A stretch of DNA of 64,000 nucleotides from Setaria digitata (Eukaryota > Nematoda > Chromadorea > Rhabditida > Setariidae). Under the pieces are notes generated by a model. It searched no databases. It was not told the DNA's origin and saw nothing but the letters and a program-made list of their open reading frames with translations. Below, piece after piece: positions 12,306-25,929 of this stretch. The DNA is taken from positions 124,001 to 188,000 of the forward strand of contig RCAB01000010.1 of the NCBI GenBank assembly GCA_003640385.1, in the 5' to 3' direction. The stretch's first letter is position 1. Every line of letters starts with the position of its first letter. A program made the position numbers and the translations under genes.

Positions 12306-15300
12306 TTCGAAGTTCCCCTAGCCTGTTACTTCCAGCTTTGCTTCGAACCACACACTATAACTGACAGTTAGCCAATTAGTTATAGAAATTACACATGAGG
12401 TTAGTGGATCTATCATTTAAATGAAGAATTTTAATGATAATTTAAAAGCCATAACTTTGTGTACGGTATTTACGGGATAAAGTCGAGTTTTCAATCCGGA
12501 AAGTTCTTTCTATATAATGAATGTGATTCACATCAGTACAGCAACACAATATTCAAAAAATTATAAACGAAAAAAAAAAGCTAGAACTGGAACAAATACA
12601 GGATCTGCTAATACCATTGACGAAATGCGTGCACTTAGTCTCAAATTGAAATAGATAAGTAGGGAGAAAAGAAAACAATAAAAAGGAACTACTGAGTGAG
12701 AACTGAAGCAAACGGTGTAGAAACTGTGCTGAGGTTCTCGATTATCATGGATAACACTTTGAAATTACTTCGACGATGACTCATCGGGTGATGTTGCCTC
12801 TTGCAGCAAACAACATCATGTTCTTGCGAGGAGCCTGTTTACAGTTCACTGTCTTCAGTGGTACTCCTTTGGGCACCAGCAAGACTAACGGGACAGTGTA
12901 CTGGATCTGTCTTTTACAAGTAGCTAAGCTTCAGCAATATTGATACTTGCAGCATAAATGATCAGTTTTTAGCTCTTAATTCAAGTCCTGTGCAGTGTTT
13001 GGTGAGCTCTGTGGAGGTCCATAAAACATGTCACTAGGGTGATTTCAAGTAACTTTGAGAAAGTAGGAATGTGGCGAGCACTACTCCTTGAGCACTGCAA
13101 GCACAGTGAAAAAGGACCTGGGGCGAATGACATTTGCGAGTCGCAAGCCTGTCGCAGTTCCACAAGACTGAAGAAGGTACCAGCTTCTTGAGAACTCTCA
13201 GAGACAAAGCAACAGAAACAGACTGGGAGAGGATCTCTCACTGCACCAGTAGTGACCGGTGTCCATGCGCGTGTCGTCGCTCTTGAAATCGATCGCTGAG
13301 CATGTCGCGCAGCGCTAACTTGTGTCGGCTGTATGCGTTTCTACAGAGACGCATGTTCTGTGTGTGTCCACCTTTGGTCGTGGGACATGGCAGGGAATTA
13401 CAGATGACAGGAAGCAGCCAGTGTCCTTGCATCCTGCCAAACCTGAACAGCAGTCCCTCCAAGGACACTGGTTCTTTTTGACCATTTGGAAGTTGGAACT
13501 GCGAGTATGTGTTATTCAAGATATTATAAGTCCAAAATTACAACATTTTACCCGGGCATGAAAGGAAAAGTTCTGAAGTAGTAGGAAAAAGATGTTCCAC
13601 ATTGGTAAGAGAGGGAAAAAGTTCGTCTTTTTTTGTGTTGTCTTGTTCCATCCCTCTTCTCCAGGTCAAGTGTAGGTTAATGAACATATGCTAAAAAAGG
13701 TTTTTGATAATTACGAAGTGCCGAAATAAAATAAGCTGCAAAGGTAGGACACCTCATCGATAACTGTACCTGAGAGAGCTGGGGAATATTCTCGCATTTC
13801 ATGCACTCGAATAGTTGAGTTCAATCATACATCACATTCTAGCGTAGATCGTATCACTGTTTTAGTCATTACTAAACATTTTTTCAAAATTTAATTTCCA
13901 TGGAGTTCATTTTATCTCCAGATCAAAAATCTTAACAATTCTGTGAGTTCTTTTTTACAAAATGCCTCTCTGTAAGTTAGTCCGATTACACAGCGAGTAA
14001 GGAGGAAAAAATTTTCTAGAGAGAGAAATATTAGGCAGTAAGAGTGAAATGGGAATTAGCAACGAAGAGATGTTAATCAGAATACTACACTGATGGATTC
14101 TTTAAAAAGAATGTTTGCAGTGAAATGAAAGAGAATTTATTACAAGACTTAACTTCTAATTTCTGAGTGAAACATAGCATTGGAGAATCATAACTCAAAC
14201 TGATGAAAGTCATGAACTAAACTAACATGTTTAAAAAATATTAACTGTTGAAGCCATATGCAAGCATACATCACTTTGAGAAATAAAATTACAAGCTCCT
14301 CAGGGAACCTAATCTACGCTTACGGTGCCTTTGAATATTTCAAATCATTTGCATTTAGAATATCATGGATCCATCGGTTCGTATTTTTGTCATTTTATAA
14401 AAAAAAAAAATTGTTGCAATAACCACTTCAAATGAAGTGCTAAACTAAAATATTATTTCAGATATATGCAACCGTAAGCAAGGCATTCTTTCCAAACATT
14501 TCACATGTTATAGAGTTTAATGTGAACTTTTATTATTAGTTCCAAAAATTTGTTCATGAAATCAACCATTAAACAAATATTGAGAAAGGCTACCGAAACC
14601 CTGAAGAAAGTATAATATTTAAGCTCGGTCATTCAATCTGTTTATATTCTTATCATTGGATGTTCAATGCAATTATGCACTTATATATTTGACTTTAAAA
14701 TTAGAGGACATTAATTTCTCAGAGCTAAACAAAATATTTGACAAGTAAATATTTCAGTTTCGCTTAAAAACTAATAATTCCACTTATTAAAAAATGGATT
14801 GATGCAAAATAATCTATGTTCTGCACCAGTAATTTTTTTTTATCAAACTTTCAAACAACATAAAATATAATAGTAACAACTCAATTGCACTATTAAAAAC
14901 AACTCATTTGCTGCAAGTCCATGAATAATTTTCAAGAAACCAAAGCAACTTTCTTCAAATAAATTGAGACGTGGAAGTTAACAAAATTAGGCCGAGTTGT
15001 TAAGCACGATACAGTACTGCCAATGATCAGAAAAATAAAAAGTTGAATAAATGATGTGGCTATAAAGGTAAATAGAGGTGTAAGAAAATTACACATAAAG
15101 CCATGTTCCACACTTACAAAAACTTGCGAAAAGCGAGGTAATATGTACTGTTATACAAATTATCAAATTATGCTTTATAATAAAAACCATGACATTTTCT
15201 GACAGATCAGATCCATGAAAAGGAGTAACAGGAAATTTGAGTAAGGTTATTTCTCATTAATAACTTCCCAGATAAAACTTAGCATCCTAATAAAATCGGT

Positions 15301-15780
15301 TAAAGGTGAACAGAAGTATGAGAAAATTTTTGCGAAAATGTAAATTCTTTGGAGAAAGTAATATTAGCAGGAAAGTGGAAATTTAGAGCTTAAAAAAAGA
15401 TTTGCGTAAATATATGTAGCACCAGTAGAAGACTGATGGAATTTAAATTAAAAGCATTAACCTGAAAAAGAGCAGGAATGAAAAACAGATTTTAAAATAT
15501 AACGGAAATGTAAATTTAAGTTTACAAGGATTTACAAAGTAGCGCATATAAAAAGGCATCTAATATATAACAAAACGCTTTCTACAGGAAAAAAAGTACG
15601 ATGAGAAAATTAATCACCAGTGTTACCTTCCTTATTTTCGTTTAAATATTTTAGATGAAACATTGACATTTCGAATTTGGGATTCAAATCAGTAGAAATT
15701 TCATGTCCACTATATAAATTACATTCAACAAATCAATTTATGCATGAAGCAAGTAAATTTTTACAAAAGAGCTGACTAAG
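12306..15780. other. intergenic between the two Clc-like paralogs
   Basis: About 3.5 kb with no supported gene. A patch at roughly 12960-13530 is clearly GC-richer than its surroundings and has open frames on both strands, but none has a recognisable domain or consistent splice frame. It lies 0.7-1.2 kb upstream of the Clc-like 1 start and may be a promoter or enhancer. The remainder (13.6-15.7 kb) is strongly AT-rich. Confidence 0.5.
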
Positions 15781-17906
15781 TTAGACACAAGTTTCACTTT
15801 TCCGTCTTACCCTTTGTCCAAAAAATTCAGCGGATAATTGTCTCGTTCCTAATTCAGGTGTACCTTCAGTAATGTTTTTATCATATTGTTCCTGATGTTT
15901 CATGTAATGAGGTGGACGAATTCCAGCAGGAGCCACATTTTGCTGGTATATCATTTGTGGTTCAAATTCCAGCGATCTGAAAACAAGCAGTTGAAATTTA
16001 AATGGAATTAAGGGAAGTAAAACTACAGTAAAAAAAAAATGAAAAGTTGCTATAAATCGAATGAAAGGTTCCTGAGATGTTTTTCTTTTAAAATCTATGT
16101 TTTTCGTTTCATTTTTTGGATTAGAAATTTTTCGATTTATTTTTGAACTTTTTGGATGCATGAAATATTTTTCTGTGTTTTCGACCTAAAAACCAAAAAT
16201 TTGGCGATTAGGCCATAGGAGATATTCATACTATATACAAGCAATACCTAAAAGATATGATATTGTTCTCAAAAAACAGTTTGGGAAATGTTTTTAGATG
16301 CAGACCTTCCCATACTTGCTACGTTTAATTTTGAGCCTCGATTAAAACTATATAGATCGCTGATATCGCTTTTACCAGTCCATGCAAAATATACAAATAT
16401 TAGTGAAACCAAGAATGCAATAAAGTGACATGCGCATGCGGCCATCTGTAGGAAAAATGCCATGCCAACTCGTTGCTAAAATCCAGATGTCTATGATGAT
16501 ACCATAATTCAAGTGTAACCTAGGTTTTTTAAAAAGCCATACAAAATAAGTAGGCATAATAATAAAATAACTTCAAAAGCAGAATAAAAATTGCAAAAAT
16601 TATACTAAAAATATTTTTAAACCTCGTAAGTACTCACGATACCCTTGATGAAACGTATGTCGGCACGATGTGAATAAAAAAAGAATAATCCTTCCGCTAT
16701 TACGGACAAAAATGCTGAAAAAATGTTTCATCCGTAATATAAGGAAAGTATTTCAATGGCTTATATTTTGCGACTACAGGATTTGATTGTTGAAGCAAAA
16801 GCAACATAAAAAGACTGGTCTAACTTACTTGTCATTAGAGTAACACCCGTGACGATCAGTGCTAATGAACTGTAACAGCATGCACATAGGCCCAAACATA
16901 CTGACAGGAATGACGTTAGCAGTGCCAATGCTAATAAAATTAACGTTGCTGTATGCCAACCTGGAATTTCATTCTATTTGAAATTTGCTAGGTAATCATG
17001 AAGAACATTGAAACCAGTAAAATTAAGTAGCACGTTCTGTACGAGATGTCTTAACTGGTTCCCAGTTGCAATGAAACAAAATGAAAATTAGAACGAACCG
17101 TAAAATTTGTGCCTATTTACTTCTCCAACGGGACTGTTATCATTTTCCAAATCAAAAGTGCCTGAGTATTTGTCGTAGTCAAATTTATAGACACAATTTA
17201 AAGGCTCTGTATTAGTTGTGTATCTAAAAATTATTACTTATACCTTCCTTTCTTTAATCAAAATATTTTCTTTCACTCATTCAGTTTTACTACCAAATAA
17301 AAATAACCACGTCTTACAGGCAGCAAAGGCATCTTGTAGAAATTTTTAACAATAGGACGATATAATTATTCTCTTTGGTTCAAGTGCTAATTATGACTTA
17401 GATTTCAGAGGGTGTAAGTCAAGCTAAAGTTAAAAGAATTGAAAATTTATTTAAAAGAAAAAAAAAAAATTGTCGTGATTTGATAAAACCTTCTGAGCAG
17501 TACATTGGCATTGCTATCTCTGCTGTGCCTTCTACAGTCCAACCACAAGCCATGTTCATGAATCGAATTGTATTCGCGTAGATTTACGACCTCAATTTAA
17601 GGTAGAATAAATGACAAGATGGTCTTAAAAACTGGGAATAAAAAAATAAGAAAAAATCTTTTCCAAAAAATTAAAATAACATTTATTTAAATTACAATTT
17701 ACATTAAAAATTTCGATCGATTTCTCATGTAACAATACCACTAAAATTTGGGAAGACATGAAACCCATAAGACTAAATATCGCAACTAGTACCTGCCATG
17801 ACGGTTCCATTATAGCAGTAATACTTAATCCCAAGCCAATCAATGTTATGATGATAGAAACAAAAATTGAAGCTTTTTCGCCGAATACATTTGAAGATGA
17901 TGTCAT
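15781..17906 (-). CDS. Clc-like (claudin-related) four-span membrane protein 2
   Basis: Paralog of the gene at 6610-12305. Exons: 17906-17793, 17590-17490, 17223-17121, 16973-16829, 16714-16638, 16475-16306, 15976-15781; total 906 nt, 301 aa. TM1 is at about residues 11-33. The claudin-type loop has PSWQ, GLWLDC (Cys57) and a second Cys at 82 before VYKFDYD; the paralog has VYKFDYY there. TM2 is in exon 4, TM3 spans exons 4-5 and TM4 is in exon 6 (FFLQMAACACHFIAFLVS). Exon 2 is 101 nt in both genes and the phases of introns 1-2 and 4-5 match, so they are a tandem duplication. The short tail ends RRKSETCV, again a class I PDZ-ligand pattern. The family role in nematodes is poorly known; a junction or adhesion role is inferred from claudin kinship. 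Confidence 0.9.
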
Positions 17907-20900
17907 GACTTCAGTGTTATTCAGTTAAACTTCCCAAATACTTTTGCAAACAAAAACGGCCAATTCTGGAACACTCACTGAATTCAATTCAGATAGGAAA
18001 AGTGGATAAAGTGGGCAGCCGATTTTTAAGATGATAGTTAAACTTGAATAAATTTTTCAGTTAGTGTTTGACAAAACAAAGGAGTGAGAAATCACGTACT
18101 AATAAAATGGTGAAAAACATTTTCTAAATATTCTAAAAAAAAAAAAATACTGGAGAGTCAGGGAAATAAACATTTATGAGCCTAGTCATGAAAAAAGTAG
18201 TATCTCGAAAATGAATGAAGCTGAGAACGTGAAATAGGTAAAAAATTATGTGATATAAAAGACAGAAAATGATGGGAAATTCAAAGAGGAACTGCTGGAC
18301 AGTAATTAATGTGGTAAGAAAAAAAGGTATTTGGGAAGATTCGTTTGAAAAGTCTGCAGTACATAAGAATTTATGCTTAATTTAATGGATCAAGTTTTCG
18401 GAAATAAAATGACTATAATGGAATCATCTAGCCCAGAGAACCAACCAAAACTGCTAAGAATAATTTCTAAAAATTTTAGATGCAGCAAAATGAAAACGGT
18501 TTTGCACAATATAATAATACAAATTTGCTGATGTTGAAATAGCTGCTTGATGCTGCATCAAGATACTGCACAATAAATGGCATATCTTCCATCACTTATA
18601 AGCTCTTGCTGCAACCATTTACGAGAAGGAACAGTGTTTGTAGCTGTACTCTAGATCAGATGGTGGAAAGGCATAAGTAATTCCACCTTTAAGATTAAAC
18701 TAATGTTGACTGGAGTCGATATAATGAAGTATGAATCATGGTAGTTTTCGCTGAATGTTACAGAAATTTAAAGTGGAAGCAGAAGGTAGAAGAATCAGAT
18801 ATGGAGACAGTTCAGGTATTGTCATTTGAAGAACAGTGTTTTGAATGAAGATGTGTTGCGAAGATGGGTTGCGCGGGGAAGGAGGAATTTCATTCGAAAT
18901 CGAGGTTGGCAAAAAACCTCTTCCTCGTAATTGATATAAATTTGTGTGCCGAAAAGATGACTGTGCAGGTGCACAGAGGGGAAGAAAGACCCTGCCTGAC
19001 TGGAATAGTGTCGCAAGGTGTGCCACAGCAACAGTTTGTCATCAAACTGCATAAAATGGCTCAAGATCACCGAAGCACATTTTCTTAACATCGATCCGTC
19101 ATGCATCATGCACCACTCTCTAACGACATTCTACTCTTCACTGATCAAATCAATATTCGGTGGTGATATAAAAATGAACATTTTGAATGTCGAAAGTGTT
19201 GATGGTCTGCCACCTGTTCCAGTTTTATTTCTTAAATAGGTAATATTATTCCAAAATTACCATAGTTGTCTTGTGTGTCCTCTAATTAGTGACGTAATTA
19301 TCAAAACTAAAACATAGGCCAGGAATAATTTTCTGCTAACCTGACTAAATTTAAAACAGCAAGAGAAAGTAAATGAAGCATGGAGAAAAAATGGTGGAAA
19401 CATTAACCGATAAACAATAAGAGTATTTTTTGCATGAGCAGAATGTAATTGGTGTTTGATATTACTGCAGATTTTCAGTGTTGAGCAGCTACTTGATTTA
19501 ATTCAAATTTCTAATTGAAAATCCTCACAAAACTTAATTATAATGGCTTAATATTAGACAATAAGAAACAATGGAAAAATATAATCCATTACTTTATTTT
19601 CAGTTAATTACAAGTTACTTAGCCTTCTCGTTATTATCAACCACTAAATCATAAATCATATTTGCGAAAGGAAAATAAGTAAACGCAGTTTTCAAATTGC
19701 AAATAGAGTTAATTTTGACCTTTTCAGATTTGAATTAAAAAAAGGAATAAAACTTTGATAATATTTTCCAATAATCATTTTCATTTGATTAATCATTGTG
19801 TCACTAAAACACAAAATCACCTTGTCCAAAGAACATCTTCGGTTTTCAATTTTTTTGACCCAGCATTATTTTATTGTGATTCATGCTAATAATTAATGGT
19901 TGAAATTAAATCATTTAGAATATCACACATAATTCTCAGCTAATTTAAGGAACTTCATTATTCCAATTACTGCTTTAATTTCAAGTATACCAACCAATCT
20001 TAATAGTTAACACTGCCATTAACTATGAAGGAAGTTTTGATTATAAAAGGACATTTCTCTTAGAAAGTAAAACAAATGCTCTTTAACATCAAAACCAAAG
20101 TTACTATTCAACCAATACTGAAAGAAGTTCAAGAGTGATTTTCCGTTTATTTGCGTTGTACAGATGTTTTAGGAAAGACTAAATTTAGTTTGACATCGTG
20201 GAATAAGCAAAATGATTTTAAAAAGCTCCGTTAGACTTTTCTTTTTCAAATACCCACTGAGAAGATAAGTGAAGAACTAAAATTTCAGCTTAGCAGTATG
20301 GGAATTGGAAATGGAAAATAAAATCTTCGGACAACTAAATAATAATAATAATTCAAAAAAAGCCATAAGACAAAGCTTGCTGCGAAAATCTATTGCTATA
20401 ATTTTAACCTTACTAGTGATACTCATATAATATCGAAGTAATCAAATACATACGATCAATTGTTATGGATATTCCTAAAAACTAATTTTATTTCTTCCTC
20501 AACTAATAATTGACCAGTTAAGCCAAGTATATTAATTTTATTATTAATTGGAAGATAAATACCGATAAAAAGAAGATTGACTTGGTTATTTAATTTGAAA
20601 ATTATTTGATGTATTTTAATATTATGATACTGTAATTTACAGTTTTTGCAAAAAACATTTCAAGAAAGACCGTAAATTTAAATTTATAGCTGATGAATTT
20701 TTTTTAAACTAATAATTGAAACACAGTCGCACCAAATGTGTTTAAACTGGTTTATCATTACTTAAAATAATTTTAAATTCGTAGGGACTTGTAATTGTAT
20801 AAAAAGAGCAACGTGAAGAACAACAGAATTTGTTAAACAAGTCTGTGGACTTTCTAATAATTTTTAAAACAAGTGTGCAATAATTTCATACAAATTGTTC

Positions 20901-23900
20901 AGAATTCACATATAACGAAAAAAGCTTTAAAAAAGTTTGCAGAACAAATTTTTAAAGGATAAAGGAAGTGCATGATATTAATTCTAAAACTGGAGAAAAT
21001 TTTATATATTACAGAAAAAGTATATATGAAATTAACTAATATTGTTAAGGGTATGTGAACAAACGGCTTCAGTAATAACTAGACGGAACACATACATAAG
21101 TTAAAACAAATGTAGATAATGGCGATATATAATGAATTGATTGCTGAACTTGATAATTATCATAATTTGAATTTCACAAAAAACAATTTAACTGGAGCCT
21201 TAAAACCTTAGATTAATTTCAAAGCAACATTATTTTAAAAAATGAGTACAGCCACAGTTACTGGAAATAGTGATGCTATCAACACTAACTCGAATTCTGT
21301 GCTAGATGACAAGTTTAATTCAATCCAATAATATATTTGCGCTTAGTTACTCGGCAAAGAAAAAAGGTTAGAATAAAGGTTAGAATATCATATTTAAAAC
21401 TACTTACTGATGGATAGTTATTCTAATTAGTTAATATCAAGCCAATGTAGTCAATACTAAGTATCTCAGTTGTACTGCTCTAATATGGGCAAGGTAATAT
21501 GGACAAAATTTTTCATTGCTTTTTATTATTTCACATAATATGTGTTTATTAGGAAATTTTTTAAAATTTTATTTAGAAATACTGAGTAAATAATTTGCGT
21601 ATTTTCATTAGTTGCTTGGATTATATGAAGCTATATTAAGCTAATGATTTTTTTTACGTAATCGTGATTAATGTTTAAGCAATGGGTCCTTCCATATTTC
21701 GTATGTCAAAAGGCCATAAATTAATTACCGTACACTGACAATGTTCAGAGTAACACAAAACAATAGAAGTATAAAATCTTCCATTCGAAGCAGTATTAGT
21801 AAAATAGAAAAATAATAAAATACTGTTTCATGAAGCATCTAGCATCTATTTGTGATAATTCTGAAATAATATTGAACTTTTTTTGGCGTTTTTTGATCTA
21901 ATTCTGATGTATCTCAAGAGATTTCGCATTTCTTTTTGTTTCATTTACAAAAATTAGATTTTTTAAATATAAGGAAGTATCAGTAATCTAAAAATCATTT
22001 TTCTTATTAGGAATTTTAACGAGAAAAAAACTTGGATTTTGGCCACTTTGGCAAATGTTGCATTTTTGAAATAACCTTCTCACTTTAAGAGATCGTAAAA
22101 TCTGTAAAATTATTCTACGTGTGTAGGAAGTGTTATCCATATTCTGCTCAGTACTTACTTTTGGCAGATTTGAGTTATCGTTTTCCTGAACTATAATCAT
22201 AGCAAGTGCAAAATTTATTATGCCTTTCAGCTGGGAAAACAAGTAATACAAGAAATCAACAATCAACAAACAATTAAAAGTAACTGGGAAAAGTCACTAA
22301 TGTTCAGAAGTGGTCGTTTCAAACATTTTGTTATTGATGCTTATGTTCGAATATTGATTTTATCATTTTCACCAATCACTAGATTTCGAATTCAACTGTT
22401 GTTCCTTAAACATTGTTTGTTTCTTGGATATTCGATCATTCTTGTTTGCAACAAAAAATTTTAGTGTCAGTACTTGATTCTAATTCATTTACTACCATAA
22501 ATGAATCAGACAGTTAAACTTAGAATAATTCTATGGTATTATTTTTATAAACGACTAACTCGGCATTCCAGCTCAACATCTAATACAGGCACAAAATATT
22601 TTCTTTTTATATTTGATGCCACTGAAGTTGTTTTTCTTCCTACTGGCTTGACTTGCAAGGTTTCACTTTTTGTCACTTATTTTCGCATATTTCGTCCGTT
22701 ATTTTTCTTTCCACTTATATATAATCAGGATGCTTGAAATTACTTATCAGCACCTCACATATCTTCAGAATTGCATGAAAAGAAATTGATATTCAATTTT
22801 TCTTCAGCTAATACCTATTACTTCAAAAAATTATAATTGCATCTCTGTATGATATGATATACTTATTTTTCGCAAAACATAAGAAATTCATTCAAGATGA
22901 TAACTTCATAACAAAGCCGATTTTCTAGTGGAAATTGATAATTTCAAATCTCAGCGATATCCTACCTTCAAACTATGAAACTGGAACTGGTTTAAGCAAT
23001 GTTGAACTGGGAAACTGTACACATGATTATAAGTCTACTTCATTTAAATTACATTCATTATTTTCGTCATTATTAGTGGTACCTGTAGTTCAACAGCAAT
23101 TCTGTTGAATAATCCTTAATACTTTTTGCTCCTGTTTTTTGTTATATTACTAAAAAGAAAAAACCTTTTTTAAACCTTCTGAAGGGCTCTTTCTATTCTA
23201 CCGTAACATAATCCAAGTACCATAGTTTCAACTTCAAAAATAAAAAATATGAAGCAATGAAGCAAAGCGATGTTCTCAGCTTCAGTTATTTAACAGAAAA
23301 CAACTTTCTGGAGCAGGTTCTGATAGCAGGTTACGTGACTAGGGAATGCTGATTATTTTGACATATTTACGAAGTTTTTTTGCTTTTGCTTTCATTAATA
23401 TATATAAGCAGCACTTATACAACCCCACATGTCCTGTATTTCACAACCATCCCACATAACAAACTTTTACATTTCCGATTTGTTTACGGAAGGCCGACCA
23501 TTTTCATGAAGTCAAATAAGCCGCTAATTAATGGGGTAAAAGGGTAGAAGTAAACAAACTAACAGAGTTTAGAATTTACATAAAAAGTTGCACATTGTGT
23601 AGAGAGATGATAGGTATGAAGGCGAAGAAAGAATAAGCTAATAGAATAAGGTGAGACTGAAAAAGCAACAGCAAGAAAATAAACAATATCCTCATGCACC
23701 TTCATCAAAATAGAACGGCAACGACTACGACACTGTTGAAGACGACGCGGTGACAACGACATTAACATCGCCATCACTGCCACTATGCGCAGGTGATAAT
23801 GCAGTGCGTGTGTGCATGGGGAGAGTGAGGGTTGCTGGTGGGTTGTCCCAGGTAACCCACAGCACTCTCGATGAGTAAGCTCCGCTGGTTGTGATCCCTA

Positions 23901-24950
23901 TTACATGTCGAAAAACATCTCGAGAACACATAACAAACAGTAGGGCAGAACCTCAAGCAGCTCTGAGCAACAAGCGAAGAGGCTCGCTCCTTCTAAGTCC
24001 ACACGAGAAGCAGAATAGTTCTTGGCCTTCTCTAATTCCACATAATTCCTTTTATATTATCATTGCCATGCTGTAAGCTTTTAACCACGAGAAGCAGAAT
24101 AGTACTTAATTTTTACTGGGTAAAAAAGTAAGCGGGTCATATGTTGGCAAACGATGTACTGCACAGGAACACAAAAAGAAAGCAGGTATCAAGGGACAGA
24201 AATAATGATTAAACAGTCCAGTGTACCATGACTCACTCGGTGGCCTTGAGCTTGACGATTATTCGCAAAAATATTACTGGCCCTCTGCCAAATTATCCGC
24301 GAGCGCAAATATTTGGGAACTTCCACTCCTGTTTTCGATCTATCTAGAATACATAAAATTCTATCTAAAATATATAAAATATAATAAATTTTCGATCTAG
24401 AATATATAAAATCATAAATAACTTTGTAAATAAAAATATACAGGATGGCTTACTAGACGCTTTAGCTATCTACTATTGAATTTGCAGTCAATACTTCGAT
24501 ATTACATCCGAGAACACAACCATTTGCGAATCATCGATTTCACAGTATTACAAGCGGAAACTTCACATTCGGTGCAATAAAACAATGTGTTGAATTCAAT
24601 GGTAATGACACAAAATTACAACTGTCAGCAAGACGAAATCAAGACAAGGCCAGATTAAGAGGAGGTCTTGTGACTTCTGTAGCAGAGATCGGTGGACAAT
24701 TGGTATTAAGTTGTTACATGATTTTAATACATGCCTCAATCGCCTACAGAAAAGTCACACTGAACGTGAACGCAAGTGTGGATTAGTAAAGAAACAATGT
24801 TTTCATTCAAAAAAAAAAAAGGTTATAATTCGATATTCTGTGATTTATTCCATAAAACGCAATCCAGTCCACAACGGTAAACGATAAAATGATGAGGACG
24901 AAACAATGCACTATATTACTATAAATCTCGACAAAACAAAAACCCTTACT
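17907..24950. other. gene-poor AT-rich region
   Basis: Seven kilobases without a supported gene. Most of 19.2-23.5 kb is extremely AT-rich and full of stops in all frames. Two GC-richer patches, at about 18830-19110 and 23690-24010, carry open frames without domain similarity or consistent splice sites. A short direct repeat (core CGAGAAGCAGAATAGT) occurs near 24002 and 24088. At 24340-24420 there are imprecise copies of a TCTAGAATATATAAAAT-like unit. Any of these could hold regulatory elements of the Clc-like 2 gene, which starts at 17906. Confidence 0.45.
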
Positions 24951-25929
24951 TTTGTGAAGGGTAATGAGTCATGCTACCGATACAAATTCTCAGCTCAGCT
25001 CAAATCATTTAGCTATCCAACTCAAAATCCAAGCAAGAGAATGTAAGGAGCCAAAAATATCTCCATTTAATAAAATCAAAGAACCACTAATTGAAAGAAA
25101 AAAAAATAATTTCAAAACAATGAACAACACATTTAAAACAAATACGATGGAATATTCCAAATAACAGCTACAAATAAATGATATAGTTGGGTGAAGTTAA
25201 CTTTAATAAATCAGAATCAAGAATCAAATTACCGGATGATTGGAAGCGTCCTGATTTTTCCACCACAACAGATTTTTTTTTTCCGTTCATCAGAGTGAAC
25301 AAAGTCGAAAAAATTACCGATCAGAGTTCATCGGAAGCATGGGCGAGCGAAATAGAAAATAAAACTAACGCTAGCTGGATGTGGTTAAATGAATAGCAAT
25401 CAAAATTCGGAATGAATATTCACAGCAGCAGCCATATATATTCCAACCAAGCACGTAAACTATTTCCGACACTAATCAATTCCAGAAACTGGAACTTTTT
25501 GTATGCGAAATTAATATAATGCTATAATGCAAGTAATAATATAGCAGTTCACAAAAAGCATTAGCAAATTGAACGGAAGATACCAAGTTAGCTGACAACA
25601 GAAATAATCAGCGAAAAAAATTAATATGAATTATGCTTTGATCATCTCAAATCAAGAATCAGAAATTGCTAAACAGTCCGCACCTGACGCTGCTTCATAA
25701 TTCAGGAACACTCAACCCAAATAAAAGGATGAAGGAAAATAAAAGGATTTTCCCCCTGGAGAATCATCAAGTCACTATTTAATATTTACCCAATTGTGAA
25801 GTCCGAGCAAATATGGTGCGATGAAGGCCTACATGATGTTAACTATAACACTGATGAACTTAGCTTGAATACTTCTTCGGCTTCGAATGATGAGAATCTA
25901 ACAACAAGTGTGAAGGATTCATCCTTGTA

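Noticed and set aside
13238..13561. Overlapping open frames of 80-93 codons on both strands
   Set aside because: They follow from the GC-rich patch. No domain, no consistent splice sites and frames open on both strands at once.
18736..19239. Cluster of 70-96 codon open frames on both strands
   Set aside because: Same reason: higher GC with mutually overlapping frames and no recognisable protein features.
23559..23931. Minus-strand open frames of 68-74 codons rich in S, T and V
   Set aside because: Low-complexity translation of a GC-rich patch; no similarity or splice partners.
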